DNA of 64,000 bases from Clostridium muellerianum (GTDB lineage Bacteria; Bacillota; Clostridia; Clostridiales; Clostridiaceae). Below the pieces are notes generated by a model that was given only the letters and a program-made list of their open reading frames with translations, had not been told where the DNA came from and made no database searches. The translations under genes and the position numbers were made by a program. Every line of letters begins with the position of its first letter. Positions within the stretch are counted from its first letter, which is position 1. The stretch spans positions 1 through 64,000 of the forward strand of contig NZ_JABBNI010000066.1 in the NCBI RefSeq assembly GCF_012926525.1, in the 5' to 3' direction. Positions 46,688 through 56,383 of the stretch are shown here, in pieces.

Positions 46688-47395
46688 ATGATAAAACTAA
46701 AAATACTGCTAAATAGAATATTAATTAAAATTAAGTGTTTGGCTAAAAGAGTTTATTATATAGGAGGAAGCGATGTGTTACCTCCTCCGCTTACTAAGAA
46801 GGAAGAAGACGATTTAGTATCAAAACTGGATGGGGGAGAAGAAAATGTTAAATCAACTTTAATAGAGCGCAATTTAAGACTTGTAGTTTATATAGCAAGA
46901 AAATTTGAAAATACAGGTGTAAATGTAGAGGATCTAGTTTCTGTAGGAACTATAGGGCTTATCAAAGCTGTTAATACTTTTGATCCAGGCAAAAAAATAA
47001 AGTTGGCTACATATGCTTCAAGATGCATTGAAAATGAAATACTTATGTATTTAAGAAGAAATAGTAAGGTGAAAGCAGAAATATCTTTTTATGAGCCTTT
47101 AAATATAGATTGGGACGGAAATGAATTGCTTTTATCTGATATATTAGGTACAGATAATGATGTGGTTTATAACTTAATAGAAGATGAAGTAGATAAACAG
47201 TTACTTATGGTAGCTATGAAAAAACTTAGTGATAGAGAAAAAGAAATAGTTAATTTAAGATTTGGATTAAATGGACAAAATGAGAAAACTCAAAAGGAAG
47301 TAGCTGATATGCTTGGTATCTCTCAATCTTATATTTCAAGATTAGAAAAAAGGATAATAAAAAGATTGAAAAAGGAAATAAATAAAATGTTATAA
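46688..47395 (+). CDS. sigE: sporulation sigma factor SigE
   Basis: The 235-residue sigma-70 protein has an N-terminal pro-region (about 20 residues rich in Leu/Lys) cleaved by SpoIIGA, ending near [19 protein letters not shown]. Regions 2 and 4 read [19 protein letters not shown]-like [15 protein letters not shown] and [25 protein letters not shown] at 46688 lies 7 bases after GGAGG; 46682 is too close. Directs early mother-cell genes, such as spoIVA at 63.2 kb. Confidence 0.95.
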   Translation: MIKLKILLNRILIKIKCLAKRVYYIGGSDVLPPPLTKKEEDDLVSKLDGGEENVKSTLIERNLRLVVYIARKFENTGVNVEDLVSVGTIGLIKAVNTFDPGKKIKLATYASRCIENEILMYLRRNSKVKAEISFYEPLNIDWDGNELLLSDILGTDNDVVYNLIEDEVDKQLLMVAMKKLSDREKEIVNLRFGLNGQNEKTQKEVADMLGISQSYISRLEKRIIKRLKKEINKML

Positions 47396-47471
47396 GGTTG
47401 TCTTTAGTATAAAATTTAGCTCCTTAGGAAACAATTAAAATGCGATATATTCTGAAGGGGCTGATGACTTT

Positions 47472-48245
47472 ATGATAATTAATAAAGTTGAAATCTGTGG
47501 TGTAAACACAGCAAAACTACCAGTTTTAAAAGAAAAAGAGATGAAAGAATTACTAATAAGGATGAGAAATGGAGACTTAAGCTGTAGGGAAAAATTTATA
47601 AAAGGAAATTTAAGATTAGTACTTAGTGTAATTCAAAGATTCAATAACAGAGGAGAGAATGTAGATGATTTATTTCAAGTAGGATGCATAGGACTTATTA
47701 AGTCAATTGACAATTTCGATTTAAGCCAAAATGTAAAGTTTTCTACATATGCTGTACCAATGATTATTGGAGAAATAAGAAGATACCTACGAGATAATAA
47801 TTCTATAAGAGTAAGTAGATCTCTTAGAGACATTGCTTATAGAGCATTACAGGTTAGAGATAAACTTATAAGTGAAAACAATAAAGAACCTACAGTAGCA
47901 CAAATAGCAAAGGAACTAAAAGTTCCTAGGGAGGAAGTGGTGTTTGCTTTAGATGCTATACAGGATCCAGTATCCTTATTTGAACCAATTTATCATGATG
48001 GAGGGGATGCAATTTATGTAATGGATCAAATAAGTGATAATAAAAATGTGGATGATAGCTGGCTTGAAAATATAGCTATAAAAGAAGCTATGAAAAAATT
48101 AAATGATAGAGAAAAACTCATACTTAATTTAAGATTCTTTGATGGGAGAACTCAAATGGAAGTGGCAGATGAGATAGGCATATCACAAGCACAGGTGTCT
48201 AGGCTTGAAAAAACTGCTTTAAGACATATGAGAAAGTATGTTTGA
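47472..48245 (+). CDS. sigG: sporulation sigma factor SigG
   Basis: The 257-residue forespore sigma factor begins MIINKVEICGVNTAKLPVLKEKEM and has LRLVLSVIQRFNNRGENVDDLFQVGCIGLIKSIDNFD and the region 4 TQMEVADEIGISQAQVSRLEKTAL. It is preceded by sigE with a 76-base spacer, the standard Firmicute order spoIIGA-sigE-sigG. Late forespore genes, including sspH-type, are its targets. Confidence 0.96.
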   Translation: MIINKVEICGVNTAKLPVLKEKEMKELLIRMRNGDLSCREKFIKGNLRLVLSVIQRFNNRGENVDDLFQVGCIGLIKSIDNFDLSQNVKFSTYAVPMIIGEIRRYLRDNNSIRVSRSLRDIAYRALQVRDKLISENNKEPTVAQIAKELKVPREEVVFALDAIQDPVSLFEPIYHDGGDAIYVMDQISDNKNVDDSWLENIAIKEAMKKLNDREKLILNLRFFDGRTQMEVADEIGISQAQVSRLEKTALRHMRKYV

Positions 48246-48281
48246 ATATTAGTAATTATAATGTTTATAAATAAGTTTTAT

Positions 48282-48322
48282 AAAGTGTTGAAAATATTAA
48301 GTTATTTTCAGCACTTTTTTTT
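48282..48322 (+). terminator. terminator of sigG
   Basis: AAAGTGTTGAAAAT (48282-48295) pairs with ATTTTCAGCACTTT (48304-48317), one wobble, then T-run. Confidence 0.9.
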
Positions 48323-48383
48323 ATAGTAATTAATAGTTTGCATAGTTCATATATTAATAAAAAGGATAAAAAGGAGGATGAAA

Positions 48384-48647
48384 ATGGAAGAAGAAAAAGG
48401 ATTATATTCTATAGGTAATTTGAGGTCTATGGAAATTATAGAAATAAATACTGGAGCAAAATTAGGGTTTATAAAAGATTTAAAAGTAGATTGTGATGAA
48501 TGCAAAATTATATCAATTGTTTTACCATCTGCAAAAATTTCTTGGTTTGGCAAGAGTGATGATATAGAAATTCCATGGGAGAATATTAAAAAAATAGGTG
48601 TAGATGTAGTTTTGGTTGAAAGCCAGGATTTTGCTATAAAAGATTAA
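48384..48647 (+). CDS. ymxH: YlmC/YmxH-family PRC-barrel sporulation protein
   Basis: The 87-residue protein (LYSIGNLRSMEIIEINTGAKLGFIKDLKVD, then LPSAKISWFGKSDDIEIPWENIKKIGVDVVLVE) is the YlmC/YmxH PRC-barrel family. It is found with sporulation genes in spore formers; exact role unclear. AAGGAGG lies six bases before the ATG at 48384; the ATG at 48378 directly abuts it. Confidence 0.85.
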   Translation: MEEEKGLYSIGNLRSMEIIEINTGAKLGFIKDLKVDCDECKIISIVLPSAKISWFGKSDDIEIPWENIKKIGVDVVLVESQDFAIKD

Positions 48648-48737
48648 TAGTAGAAATTTATTGAAAAAAGTGTATAATATATATATTAAATAATCTTAAG
48701 AAAAATTAAAATTGAGTTTAGAAGGACGTGAATAGAT

Positions 48738-49193
48738 GTGAAATGCCCTTATTGCGGCTATGGAGAAAGTAAAGTTGTAGATTCAAGATCTACAGAGGAC
48801 AATATGTCTATTAGAAGAAGAAGGGAATGTTTAAAATGCAGTAGAAGGTACACTACATATGAAAAGATTGAAAATGTTCCTATACTAGTAATAAAGAAAA
48901 ATATGAATAGAGAATATTTTGATAGAACAAAAATAATAAATGGATTAATAAAAGCTTGTCAAAAAAGACCTGTGTCTAGACAGCAAATAGAAAGCATAGC
49001 TGATGAAATTGAAAAAAGAATTAGTAATGAAATGCTAACAGAAGTAAATTCTGAATATATTGGAGAAATGATAATGGAATATCTAAAAAACATAGATGAA
49101 GTTTCTTATGTAAGATTTGCTTCTGTATATAGACAGTTTAAGGACATAAATACTTTTATGGAGGAAATTAAAAATTTAATTAGTGATAAATAA
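48738..49193 (+). CDS. nrdR: NrdR repressor of ribonucleotide reductase genes
   Basis: The 151-residue protein begins with a zinc ribbon KCPYCGYGESKVVDSR...RRECLKCSRRYTTYE followed by an ATP-cone (ILVIKKNMNREYFDRTKIINGL). It binds nrd promoters when ATP/dATP bound. GTG start after GAAGGACG. A long hairpin overlaps the stop codon. Confidence 0.95.
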   Translation: MKCPYCGYGESKVVDSRSTEDNMSIRRRRECLKCSRRYTTYEKIENVPILVIKKNMNREYFDRTKIINGLIKACQKRPVSRQQIESIADEIEKRISNEMLTEVNSEYIGEMIMEYLKNIDEVSYVRFASVYRQFKDINTFMEEIKNLISDK

Positions 49194-49227
49194 ATGGCAT
49201 ACTTATATAGTATGCTATTTATTTATC
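49185..49227 (+). terminator. terminator of nrdR
   Basis: A 19-bp stem, 49185-49203 with 49209-49227, one wobble, loop TATAT. The TAA stop is in the left arm. A/T runs on both sides. Confidence 0.8.
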
Positions 49228-49366
49228 ATTAATTAAATTTAACAGTTATTAATAAGAGTGAAGTGTGTTAAATTCAAGTTAAAATTGTTAATTTTTTTAA
49301 AAATGTTATATGTGTAAAAAGAACAATGTTAAAATGTAATTAAAGGCTTGTATATGGAGGAGTAAA

Positions 49367-50074
49367 ATGGAAGAATTAAAAATTGAGCAATATAAATTTA
49401 TAAAAGTATCCCTAGGAGAGGCGGATATGATTTTTTCTACTGCTGAATGTGAATTGGATTTTAATAAAAATTCTTTTAGTGGGAAACAAAGTTTGGAAAA
49501 TATTAAAAAGTGGTTTGGAGTAAGTGAAGTTGCTTTTTTAAATCAAATACATAGTGATAAAATTGTTGACTATAAAGGAGAAATAGAAGAAGGAGATGCT
49601 TTAATTACAAATAAAAGAAATTTAGCGGTAGGTGTTTTTACAGCCGATTGCGTTCCAATTCTTTTATATGATAAAGTTAAAAATGTAATAGCAGCAGTAC
49701 ATAGTGGATGGAGAGGGACTTTTAATTGTATAGTATTGAAGACTATTGAAAAAATGGAGATGCAGTATAAAACCAAGTGTGAAGATTTAATAGTTTATAT
49801 AGGGCCTCATATACATGAGTGTTGTTATGAAGTAAGTGAAGATCTTATAGATAAGTTTAAAAGTTTAGAAATATATAAAAATGTGGATATATGTAATAAA
49901 AGATATTTGAGCTTGAAAAAGTGTATAATGCATCAGTTAAATTTAAAAAATATAGATGAAAGCAATATAAAAGATTTAAATATATGTACATTTTGTAATA
50001 AAAAATATAAAACTCACTCTTATAGAAGAAATAAAAATTATGGAAGATTATTCTCATTTATTTATTTAAAATAG
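49367..50074 (+). CDS. pgeF: peptidoglycan editing factor PgeF (polyphenol-oxidase-like YfiH)
   Basis: The 235-residue protein of the YfiH/laccase-domain family has FLNQIHSDKI (His), TADCVPILLYD (Cys) and AAVHSGWRGT (His), the metal-site residues, and DLNICTFCN. Homologues hydrolyse UDP-MurNAc with wrong L-Ser or act as purine nucleoside phosphorylases. RBS TGGAGGAG. It ends 24 bases before phoP, so co-transcription is possible. Confidence 0.88.
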   Translation: MEELKIEQYKFIKVSLGEADMIFSTAECELDFNKNSFSGKQSLENIKKWFGVSEVAFLNQIHSDKIVDYKGEIEEGDALITNKRNLAVGVFTADCVPILLYDKVKNVIAAVHSGWRGTFNCIVLKTIEKMEMQYKTKCEDLIVYIGPHIHECCYEVSEDLIDKFKSLEIYKNVDICNKRYLSLKKCIMHQLNLKNIDESNIKDLNICTFCNKKYKTHSYRRNKNYGRLFSFIYLK

Positions 50075-50098
50075 TTTTGTGAATGGGGGGGAAGGTTT

Positions 50099-50794
50099 AT
50101 GTCGGAAGAGAAAATACTTATTGTAGATGATGAAGAACACATAACAGAATTAATGAAATTTAATTTAGATAATAATGGGTATAAAACGATTTGCGCGGGT
50201 AATGGTTTAGATGCATTAAGGTTAGCTAAAATAGAAAATCCCAATTTAATATTACTAGATATTATGTTGCCTGGAATGGATGGATATGATGTTTGTAAAG
50301 AAGTTAGAAAAGATAATTCTATATCCTCAACACCTATAATAATGATAACTGCAAAAGGAGAAGAATTTGATAAAGTACTAGGACTGGAGCTTGGAGCGGA
50401 CGATTACATTACTAAACCATTTTCTATAAGGGAATTATTAGCTAGAGTAAAGGCGGTGTTAAGAAGAACTAATGCTAAATCTGTAGATAAAATTTACGAC
50501 TTTGGAAAAATAAGTATAAATTTTGAAAAGTACGAGATCTTAAAAGATGGAGTGAAACTAGAGCTTACTTTAAAAGAGTTTGAAGTATTAGAACTTTTAA
50601 TAAAAAATAAAGGAAGAGTTATGACAAGAGATTTTTTATTAGATAAAGTATGGGGGTATGAATATATAGGAGAAACAAGAACTGTGGATGTTCATATAAG
50701 ACATTTAAGGCAAAAGATAGAGGAAGATGATAAGAACCCCAAGTTTATAGAAACTATTAGAGGAATAGGATATAGATTTACCTCTGGAGATTAA
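50099..50794 (+). CDS. phoP: phosphate response regulator (PhoP type)
   Basis: The 231-residue OmpR-family regulator has receiver D54 in LLDIMLPGMDG, acidic DDE (residues 10-12), and K in ITKPFS, then a winged helix with FEVLELLIKNKGRVMTRDFLLDKVWG and TVDVHIRHLRQKIE. Location next to phoR and pst argues for phosphate control. RBS GGGGGGGAAGG. Confidence 0.88.
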   Translation: MSEEKILIVDDEEHITELMKFNLDNNGYKTICAGNGLDALRLAKIENPNLILLDIMLPGMDGYDVCKEVRKDNSISSTPIIMITAKGEEFDKVLGLELGADDYITKPFSIRELLARVKAVLRRTNAKSVDKIYDFGKISINFEKYEILKDGVKLELTLKEFEVLELLIKNKGRVMTRDFLLDKVWGYEYIGETRTVDVHIRHLRQKIEEDDKNPKFIETIRGIGYRFTSGD

Positions 50795-50805
50795 TTGGTG
50801 ATAAA

Positions 50806-52506
50806 ATGAAAAAAAAATTAATGATAACTATGCTTATTACTTTGCTTGTTACCTTTGGTATAGTTACTACTTTATTTGTATTTATTGAAAATTATGAGTA
50901 CATGGAGAATGCAAAGAAAAACTTAAAAATAAATAATCAGATTATAATAAATGTATTAAAAACTGAAGGGTTTAATAATAAAAATTTTTCTTTTAGAGAT
51001 AATTTTAAGAATGATGTTATTAGAGAAACATTAATAGATGAAAAAGGAAAAGTTTTAAGTGATACTACAGCCGATGCAGAAACTATGGATAATCATAATA
51101 GCAGGAAAGAAATTAAAGACGCAAGAAAATATGGTGTAGGATATAGTATCAGATATAGTACTACTTTAGGAAAAAAGACCTTATATTTTGCTACATCAGT
51201 TAATAATGGGTATATAATAAGAAGTGCTATAGATATGAAAATTATTAAAGGAATAGAAATGAGTTACCTTAAATATTATATAATTACTGTGATGTTTTCT
51301 ATAGCAGTTTCTATAATATTTGCGTCAAAGCTTTCTTATACCATAGTTAAACCTATTAAAGATTTAGAACTCACTACATCAAGTATTGCGTCAGGTAAAA
51401 TGGATAGAAGGGTAAAGGTAATTTCTAAAGATGAAATAGGGCAATTAGGTATAACTTTTAATAATATGGCAGATAAACTTAATAGTACTTTAAATGATGT
51501 TTTAGATAAACAAAATAAATTAGAAGCTATACTAAAGAGTATGGATAGTGGAGTTATAGCGGTGGATGTAAACTATAAAATTATTATGATGAATCCTTAC
51601 GCAAAAAAGATATTTGGAGTAACTAAAGATATCATTGGTGAAAATCTTATGGACAATATAAGAGATTTTGAATTTGAAGATGTATTTAAAAATACTAATG
51701 AAGATTACAGGGAAATAAGGATATTATGGCCTAAGGAAAGAAACTTAAGGATAAGAACTGCAGATATAATAAATGTTAAAGAAAAAATTGGTACAGTTGC
51801 TGTAGTACAAGATATAACGGATATAAAAAGATTGGAAAACATGAGATCACAATTTGTAGCTAATGTTTCTCATGAACTTAAAACACCACTAACTTCAATA
51901 AAAGGTTTTGCAGAAACTTTAAAATATGTAGATGATTCAGCAAATAAAGAAAAATTTTTGAACATTATAAATGATGAAGCTGATAGGTTAACCAGGCTAA
52001 TTAATGATACTTTAACACTTTCAAATATAGAAAATAGTATACAGCATAAATTAGAAGAAATTGATGTGAATCTTATTATAAAAGATGTATGTTGTTTGGT
52101 GAAAAATTCAGCTAAAAAGAAAAATATAAAAATTATTATATTAGGAGATAAAGTTCCGAATTTAAGAGGCGATAGTGACAGATTTAAGCAAATGATTATA
52201 AATTTAATAGACAATGCTATAAAATACTCCGATAATAATGGAATTGTAAAAATAGGTACAGGGGTTAAAAATAACAATTGTATAATATGGGTTGAGGATA
52301 CAGGCGTAGGTATTTCAAAAGAGCATATGAATAGAATTTTTGAAAGGTTTTATAGAGTTGATAAATCAAGATCAAGGGAACAAGGAGGAACAGGATTAGG
52401 TCTTGCTATTGTAAAACATATAGTTATGTCTCTAAATGGCAGCATTAGAGTAGAAAGTGAAGTGGAGAAAGGAAGTAAATTTATTTTAGAAGTACCTATT
52501 ATATAA
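50806..52506 (+). CDS. phoR: phosphate sensor histidine kinase (PhoR type)
   Basis: The 566-residue sensor has TM1 (about 5-27), a short extracellular loop, TM2 (about 152-172), HAMP, PAS (about 240-330), HisKA with H356 in NVSHELKTPL, and HATPase with NLIDNAIKYSD, DTGVGIS and GGTGLGLAIVKH. It starts 11 bases after phoP. It likely senses through the Pst system and PhoU downstream, as in Bacillus and E. coli. Confidence 0.88.
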   Translation: MKKKLMITMLITLLVTFGIVTTLFVFIENYEYMENAKKNLKINNQIIINVLKTEGFNNKNFSFRDNFKNDVIRETLIDEKGKVLSDTTADAETMDNHNSRKEIKDARKYGVGYSIRYSTTLGKKTLYFATSVNNGYIIRSAIDMKIIKGIEMSYLKYYIITVMFSIAVSIIFASKLSYTIVKPIKDLELTTSSIASGKMDRRVKVISKDEIGQLGITFNNMADKLNSTLNDVLDKQNKLEAILKSMDSGVIAVDVNYKIIMMNPYAKKIFGVTKDIIGENLMDNIRDFEFEDVFKNTNEDYREIRILWPKERNLRIRTADIINVKEKIGTVAVVQDITDIKRLENMRSQFVANVSHELKTPLTSIKGFAETLKYVDDSANKEKFLNIINDEADRLTRLINDTLTLSNIENSIQHKLEEIDVNLIIKDVCCLVKNSAKKKNIKIIILGDKVPNLRGDSDRFKQMIINLIDNAIKYSDNNGIVKIGTGVKNNNCIIWVEDTGVGISKEHMNRIFERFYRVDKSRSREQGGTGLGLAIVKHIVMSLNGSIRVESEVEKGSKFILEVPII

Positions 52507-52626
52507 ATTTTAATTATAATAGTACTTAAAATATTTACATTACTGTAAGAAACTTTCGGTACTTATGGTAGTAATGTTAAGTGTTTGTTAAGTAAGTAAA
52601 ATTAAATAATTTTATTGAATATTTTG

Positions 52627-52665
52627 AAAAGAGCATTTAAATGCAGTGTATTTAAATGTTCTTTT
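52627..52665 (+). terminator. terminator of phoR
   Basis: AAAAGAGCATTTAAAT (52627-52642) pairs with ATTTAAATGTTCTTTT (52650-52665), one wobble, with loop GCAGTGT; T-rich tail. Confidence 0.9.
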
Positions 52666-52701
52666 ATTATATTTTTAATAAAAGAGGTAAAAATAATTAA
52701 A

Positions 52702-52747
52702 TTAACTATGTTAATTTTAATTAACCTATGTATAATAATGGATTAAC
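52702..52747 (+). promoter_or_regulatory. Pho-box-like repeats and pst promoter
   Basis: TTAAC/TTAAT repeats start at 52702, 52711, 52721 and 52743, near one helical turn apart, resembling firmicute PhoP boxes (TTAACA repeats). A TATAAT is at 52731-52736 but no -35 matches, as expected if PhoP activates. It lies ~90 bases before pstS. Confidence 0.5.
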
Positions 52748-52823
52748 CTTGTAAAGTTATTATAGTATTCATAGGGAATAAATTAAATCTAATAAACATT
52801 AAAAATTATAGGAGGTTTATGTA

Positions 52824-53702
52824 ATGAAGAGAAAAGGCTTTAGAATTATGATAGCTGCACTAGCAGTTATATTTGTAACAGGTGCATTTGTAGGATGTGG
52901 ATCAAAACAACAATCATCTTCAGAAGATAGTAAAAAACAAATAACGTTAGGAGGTTCTACTGCACTTCAACCATTAGCTGAACAAGTTGGAAAAAAATTC
53001 ACAGAAAAAAATTCAGGAGCAACTATTAATGTTCAAGGTGGAGGAAGTGGTACTGGAATGAAACTAGTATCAGAAGGTACTGTTGATATAGGAAACTCTG
53101 ATATAACAGCAGAAGCAGCCAAGTTAGATGCACAAAAGGTAAAAGAATTAGTCGATCATAAAGTTTGTGCTATTGGTTTTGCAGTAGTTGTAAATAAAGA
53201 TGTAAAAGTTGATTCTTTGACAAAAGATCAGATACAAAAAATATTTACTGGTGAAATTACTAACTGGAATCAGGTGGGCGGAGATAATTTACCTATAAAT
53301 GTAATAAATAGAGCTAAATCTTCTGGTACAAGGGGAACATTTAAAGATACAGTAATGGGCGGAAAAGATGAAAAAGAAGGATTAGGAACTACACAGGATT
53401 CAAACGGAAATGTTGAAAAGGGAATAGAATCTACAAAAGGATCTATAAGTTATTTAGCACTGTCATATTTAAGTGATAAGGTTAAAGAAAATGTGAAACC
53501 ATTAAAAATAGATGGAGTAGATGCAAATGAAGCAAATATAGTTGCTGGAAAATATTCTTTCTGGTCATATGAGCATATGTATACAAAGGGTGAAGCTAAA
53601 GATTTATCAAAAGCATTTATTGATTACATGGTAAACAGTGAAAATAATGAATTAATTAAAAAATTAGGATATATTCCAATGGGCGAAATTAAAAATAAAT
53701 AG
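52824..53702 (+). CDS. pstS: phosphate ABC transporter substrate-binding lipoprotein
   Basis: The 292-residue lipoprotein has a signal with FVGC (lipobox, Cys25) and binds phosphate outside the membrane. GGSTALQPLAEQVGKKF, GGGSGTGMKLVSEGTVDIGNSD and SSGTRGTFKD are typical phosphate-binding segments. RBS AGGAGGT. First gene of the pst operon, followed by a stem-loop. Confidence 0.96.
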   Translation: MKRKGFRIMIAALAVIFVTGAFVGCGSKQQSSSEDSKKQITLGGSTALQPLAEQVGKKFTEKNSGATINVQGGGSGTGMKLVSEGTVDIGNSDITAEAAKLDAQKVKELVDHKVCAIGFAVVVNKDVKVDSLTKDQIQKIFTGEITNWNQVGGDNLPINVINRAKSSGTRGTFKDTVMGGKDEKEGLGTTQDSNGNVEKGIESTKGSISYLALSYLSDKVKENVKPLKIDGVDANEANIVAGKYSFWSYEHMYTKGEAKDLSKAFIDYMVNSENNELIKKLGYIPMGEIKNK

Positions 53703-53711
53703 TTTCTAGGA

Positions 53712-53735
53712 GGCTGGCTGCTTAATCAGTCAGCC
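53712..53735 (+). other. stem-loop after pstS
   Basis: GGCTGGCTG (53712-53720) pairs with CAGTCAGCC (53727-53735), one G-U, loop CTTAAT, but no T-run. Such a hairpin between pstS and pstC commonly stabilises or sets excess of the binding-protein message. Confidence 0.6.
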
Positions 53736-53761
53736 ATTAAATTAATATTGAGGTAGAGAGC

Positions 53762-54667
53762 ATGGAGAATAGTATAAAGAAAAGAACCTTTTGGAAAAAG
53801 TTAAAAACTGAATATTTGGGCAAAGGCTTTGCCATATTTTGTGGAATGTTAATAATAATTTTAACTTTAAGTATAATAGGGTTTGTAACTGTAAAGGGAT
53901 TAAATACTTTTATAAAGCATGGATATTCATTAAAAGACTTTTTATTTACTGCTAATTGGAATCCGGATAGTGAAAAACCTAAATTGGGAGCACTTATATT
54001 TATTGCAGGTTCTACTTTAGTATCTATAGGTGCAGTTATTTTGAGTGCACCTATAAGTATTGCGCTAGCAATTTTTATGAACTTCATTTCACCAAGTATA
54101 GGAAAGAAATTAGTTCAACCTGCATTAGAATTATTTGTAGGAATACCTTCAGTTGTTTATGGTTGGATAGGATTTAGTGTTTTACTACCTTTTATTAAAA
54201 AAGGTTTTGGAGGTATTGGATTTAGCTTAATAGCAGGTATTATAGTATTAAGTGTTATGATACTACCAACTATAGCTAGTTTATCAGCAGACGCTGTTAG
54301 AGTTGTTCCTAAGAGCTATTTAGAAGCATCCTATGGACTGGGTGCGACTAGATGGCAAACTATAAGTAAGGTTATATTGCCAGCAGCTAAAAGTGGTATA
54401 TTAACTTCAATAGTATTAGGAATTGCAAGAGCCTTTGGAGAAGCTTTAGCTGTTCAAATGGTTATAGGTAATTCAATCAAATTTCCTAAAGATTTAGTAA
54501 GCCCAACGGCTACTTTAACTAGTATTTTGACTATGGATATGGGGAATACAATATCAGGAACTGCGTGGAATGATGCATTATGGTCACTTGCTTTATTGCT
54601 TTTAGTGATATCATTTCTATTTATTTTGTTAATAAGAGCCATTGGGAAAAGGAGTGAACTTAAATAA
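53762..54667 (+). CDS. pstC: phosphate ABC transporter permease PstC
   Basis: The 301-residue inner-membrane protein has six helices and the EAA loop EASYGLGATRWQTISKVILPAAKSGI. PSVVYGWIGFSVL is also characteristic. Forms the channel with PstA. RBS GAGGTAGAG. Confidence 0.95.
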   Translation: MENSIKKRTFWKKLKTEYLGKGFAIFCGMLIIILTLSIIGFVTVKGLNTFIKHGYSLKDFLFTANWNPDSEKPKLGALIFIAGSTLVSIGAVILSAPISIALAIFMNFISPSIGKKLVQPALELFVGIPSVVYGWIGFSVLLPFIKKGFGGIGFSLIAGIIVLSVMILPTIASLSADAVRVVPKSYLEASYGLGATRWQTISKVILPAAKSGILTSIVLGIARAFGEALAVQMVIGNSIKFPKDLVSPTATLTSILTMDMGNTISGTAWNDALWSLALLLLVISFLFILLIRAIGKRSELK

Positions 54668-55555
54668 ATGAATGCTAAATTAAAAGATAAGATATGGACT
54701 GGAATTTTATATGTTATATCTGGATTTGTAATATTGCTTCTAATGGCCTTGATAGGATATATATTGTATAAGGGAGGAAACTCGCTGAATCCTTCTTTCT
54801 TATTTGGAAAACCTAAAGTTGGAGAAGCTGGAGGAGGAATAGGGCCTCAGTTATTCAATTCCTTTTACATGTTAGTTATATCTTTAATAATAACTGTGCC
54901 TTTTGGAGTAGGTGCTGGCATATATCTAGCGGAATATGCAAAAGAGGGACTTTTACTAAATATAATAAGGCTATGTATTGAAACTATGGCTTCATTGCCA
55001 TCTATAGTAGTAGGTCTTTTCGGACTTTTAGTGTTTGTTGGTATGACTAACTGGGGGTTTACACTTTTATCAGGAGCATTAGCCATAACAGTGTTGAATT
55101 TACCATCATTAACAAGGGTTAGTGAAAATGCTATAGTGGCAGCGGGTAAATCTGTAAAGGAAGCAAGCCTTGGTCTTGGAGCAACTAAGTGGCAAACTAT
55201 AAAAAATGTCATATTACCTTCGGCTATTCCTCAAATTTTAACAGGAATAATATTGGCATCAGGAAGAATATTTGGTGAAGCGGCAGCACTTTTATATACG
55301 GCAGGTATGAGTGCACCAGTACTTCCGTTTGATAACTTTAGCTTAGTCGGAAAATCATCTCCTTTCAGTGTAATGAGACCTGCAGAAACATTGTCAGTAT
55401 ATATTTGGAAACTTAATTCAGAGGGTATGGTACCAGATGCAACAGCTATAGCTAATAGATCATCAGCAGTACTTATAATAATGGTTTTATTATTTAATTT
55501 AATTGCTAGAATATTAGGAAAAAAAATATATGAATCGTATGCTGGTAAAAAATAA
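54668..55555 (+). CDS. pstA: phosphate ABC transporter permease PstA
   Basis: The 295-residue permease has six helices, LASLPSIVVGLFGLLVFV and the EAA loop EASLGLGATKWQTIKNVILPSAIPQI. It begins immediately after the pstC stop codon. Confidence 0.95.
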   Translation: MNAKLKDKIWTGILYVISGFVILLLMALIGYILYKGGNSLNPSFLFGKPKVGEAGGGIGPQLFNSFYMLVISLIITVPFGVGAGIYLAEYAKEGLLLNIIRLCIETMASLPSIVVGLFGLLVFVGMTNWGFTLLSGALAITVLNLPSLTRVSENAIVAAGKSVKEASLGLGATKWQTIKNVILPSAIPQILTGIILASGRIFGEAAALLYTAGMSAPVLPFDNFSLVGKSSPFSVMRPAETLSVYIWKLNSEGMVPDATAIANRSSAVLIIMVLLFNLIARILGKKIYESYAGKK

Positions 55556-55567
55556 GGAGGAAGCTAA

Positions 55568-56317
55568 ATGGGTATAATACAAACTAAGGCGCTTGATTTA
55601 TATTATGGAAGTACTCAGGCCTTGAAAAAAATTAATTTAGATGTAGAAAAAAATGCAGTTACAGCATTAATAGGTCCATCGGGTTGTGGTAAATCAACTT
55701 TTTTAAGAACTTTAAATAGAATGAATGATTTAATAGAATCTGTAAAAATAGAAGGAGAAGTACTATTTGAAGATAAAAATATATATAAAGATTACGATGT
55801 AATAGATCTTAGAAAAAGAGTAGGTATGGTTTTCCAAAAGCCTAACCCTTTTCCAATGTCTATATACGATAATATAGTATATGGACCTAAGATACACGGA
55901 GTAAAAGATAAAGGTAAGTTAGATGAATTAGTTGAAAATAGTTTAAGAGGTGCTGTACTTTGGGATGAAGTAAAAGATAGGCTGAATAAAAGCGCATTAG
56001 GACTTTCAGGTGGACAGCAGCAGAGATTATGTATTGCAAGGACTTTGGCTGTAGAGCCAGAAGTACTACTTATGGATGAGCCAACTTCCGCATTAGATCC
56101 AATATCTACATTAAAAATAGAAGAACTCATGGATGAACTAAAGAAAAAGTATACTATAATTATAGTTACCCACAATATGCAGCAGGCAGGAAGAATATCG
56201 GATTATACAGCATTTTTTCTTAATGGTGAAATAGTTGAAAGTGGAAAAACTGAAAGTATTTTTTATAAACCTCAGGATAAAAGGACAGAGGATTATATAA
56301 CAGGAAGATTTGGTTAA
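55568..56317 (+). CDS. pstB: phosphate ABC transporter ATPase PstB
   Basis: The 249-residue ATPase has Walker [10 protein letters not shown], signature [12 protein letters not shown], Walker [14 protein letters not shown] and switch His in VTHNMQQA. Energises PstCA. RBS AAGGAGGAAGC. Confidence 0.97.
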   Translation: MGIIQTKALDLYYGSTQALKKINLDVEKNAVTALIGPSGCGKSTFLRTLNRMNDLIESVKIEGEVLFEDKNIYKDYDVIDLRKRVGMVFQKPNPFPMSIYDNIVYGPKIHGVKDKGKLDELVENSLRGAVLWDEVKDRLNKSALGLSGGQQQRLCIARTLAVEPEVLLMDEPTSALDPISTLKIEELMDELKKKYTIIIVTHNMQQAGRISDYTAFFLNGEIVESGKTESIFYKPQDKRTEDYITGRFG

Positions 56318-56383
56318 AACTATTTATAAACAAAAATATATATTTAATATGCAGAAACTTAATTTAAGTAGAGGTGATGATTA

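Larger units (their letters stand above)
52507..52823. other. 317-bp regulatory spacer between phoR and pstS
   Basis: Holds the phoR terminator (52627-52665), then TTAAC repeats and a TATAAT box that make the pst promoter. No gene. Confidence 0.7.
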
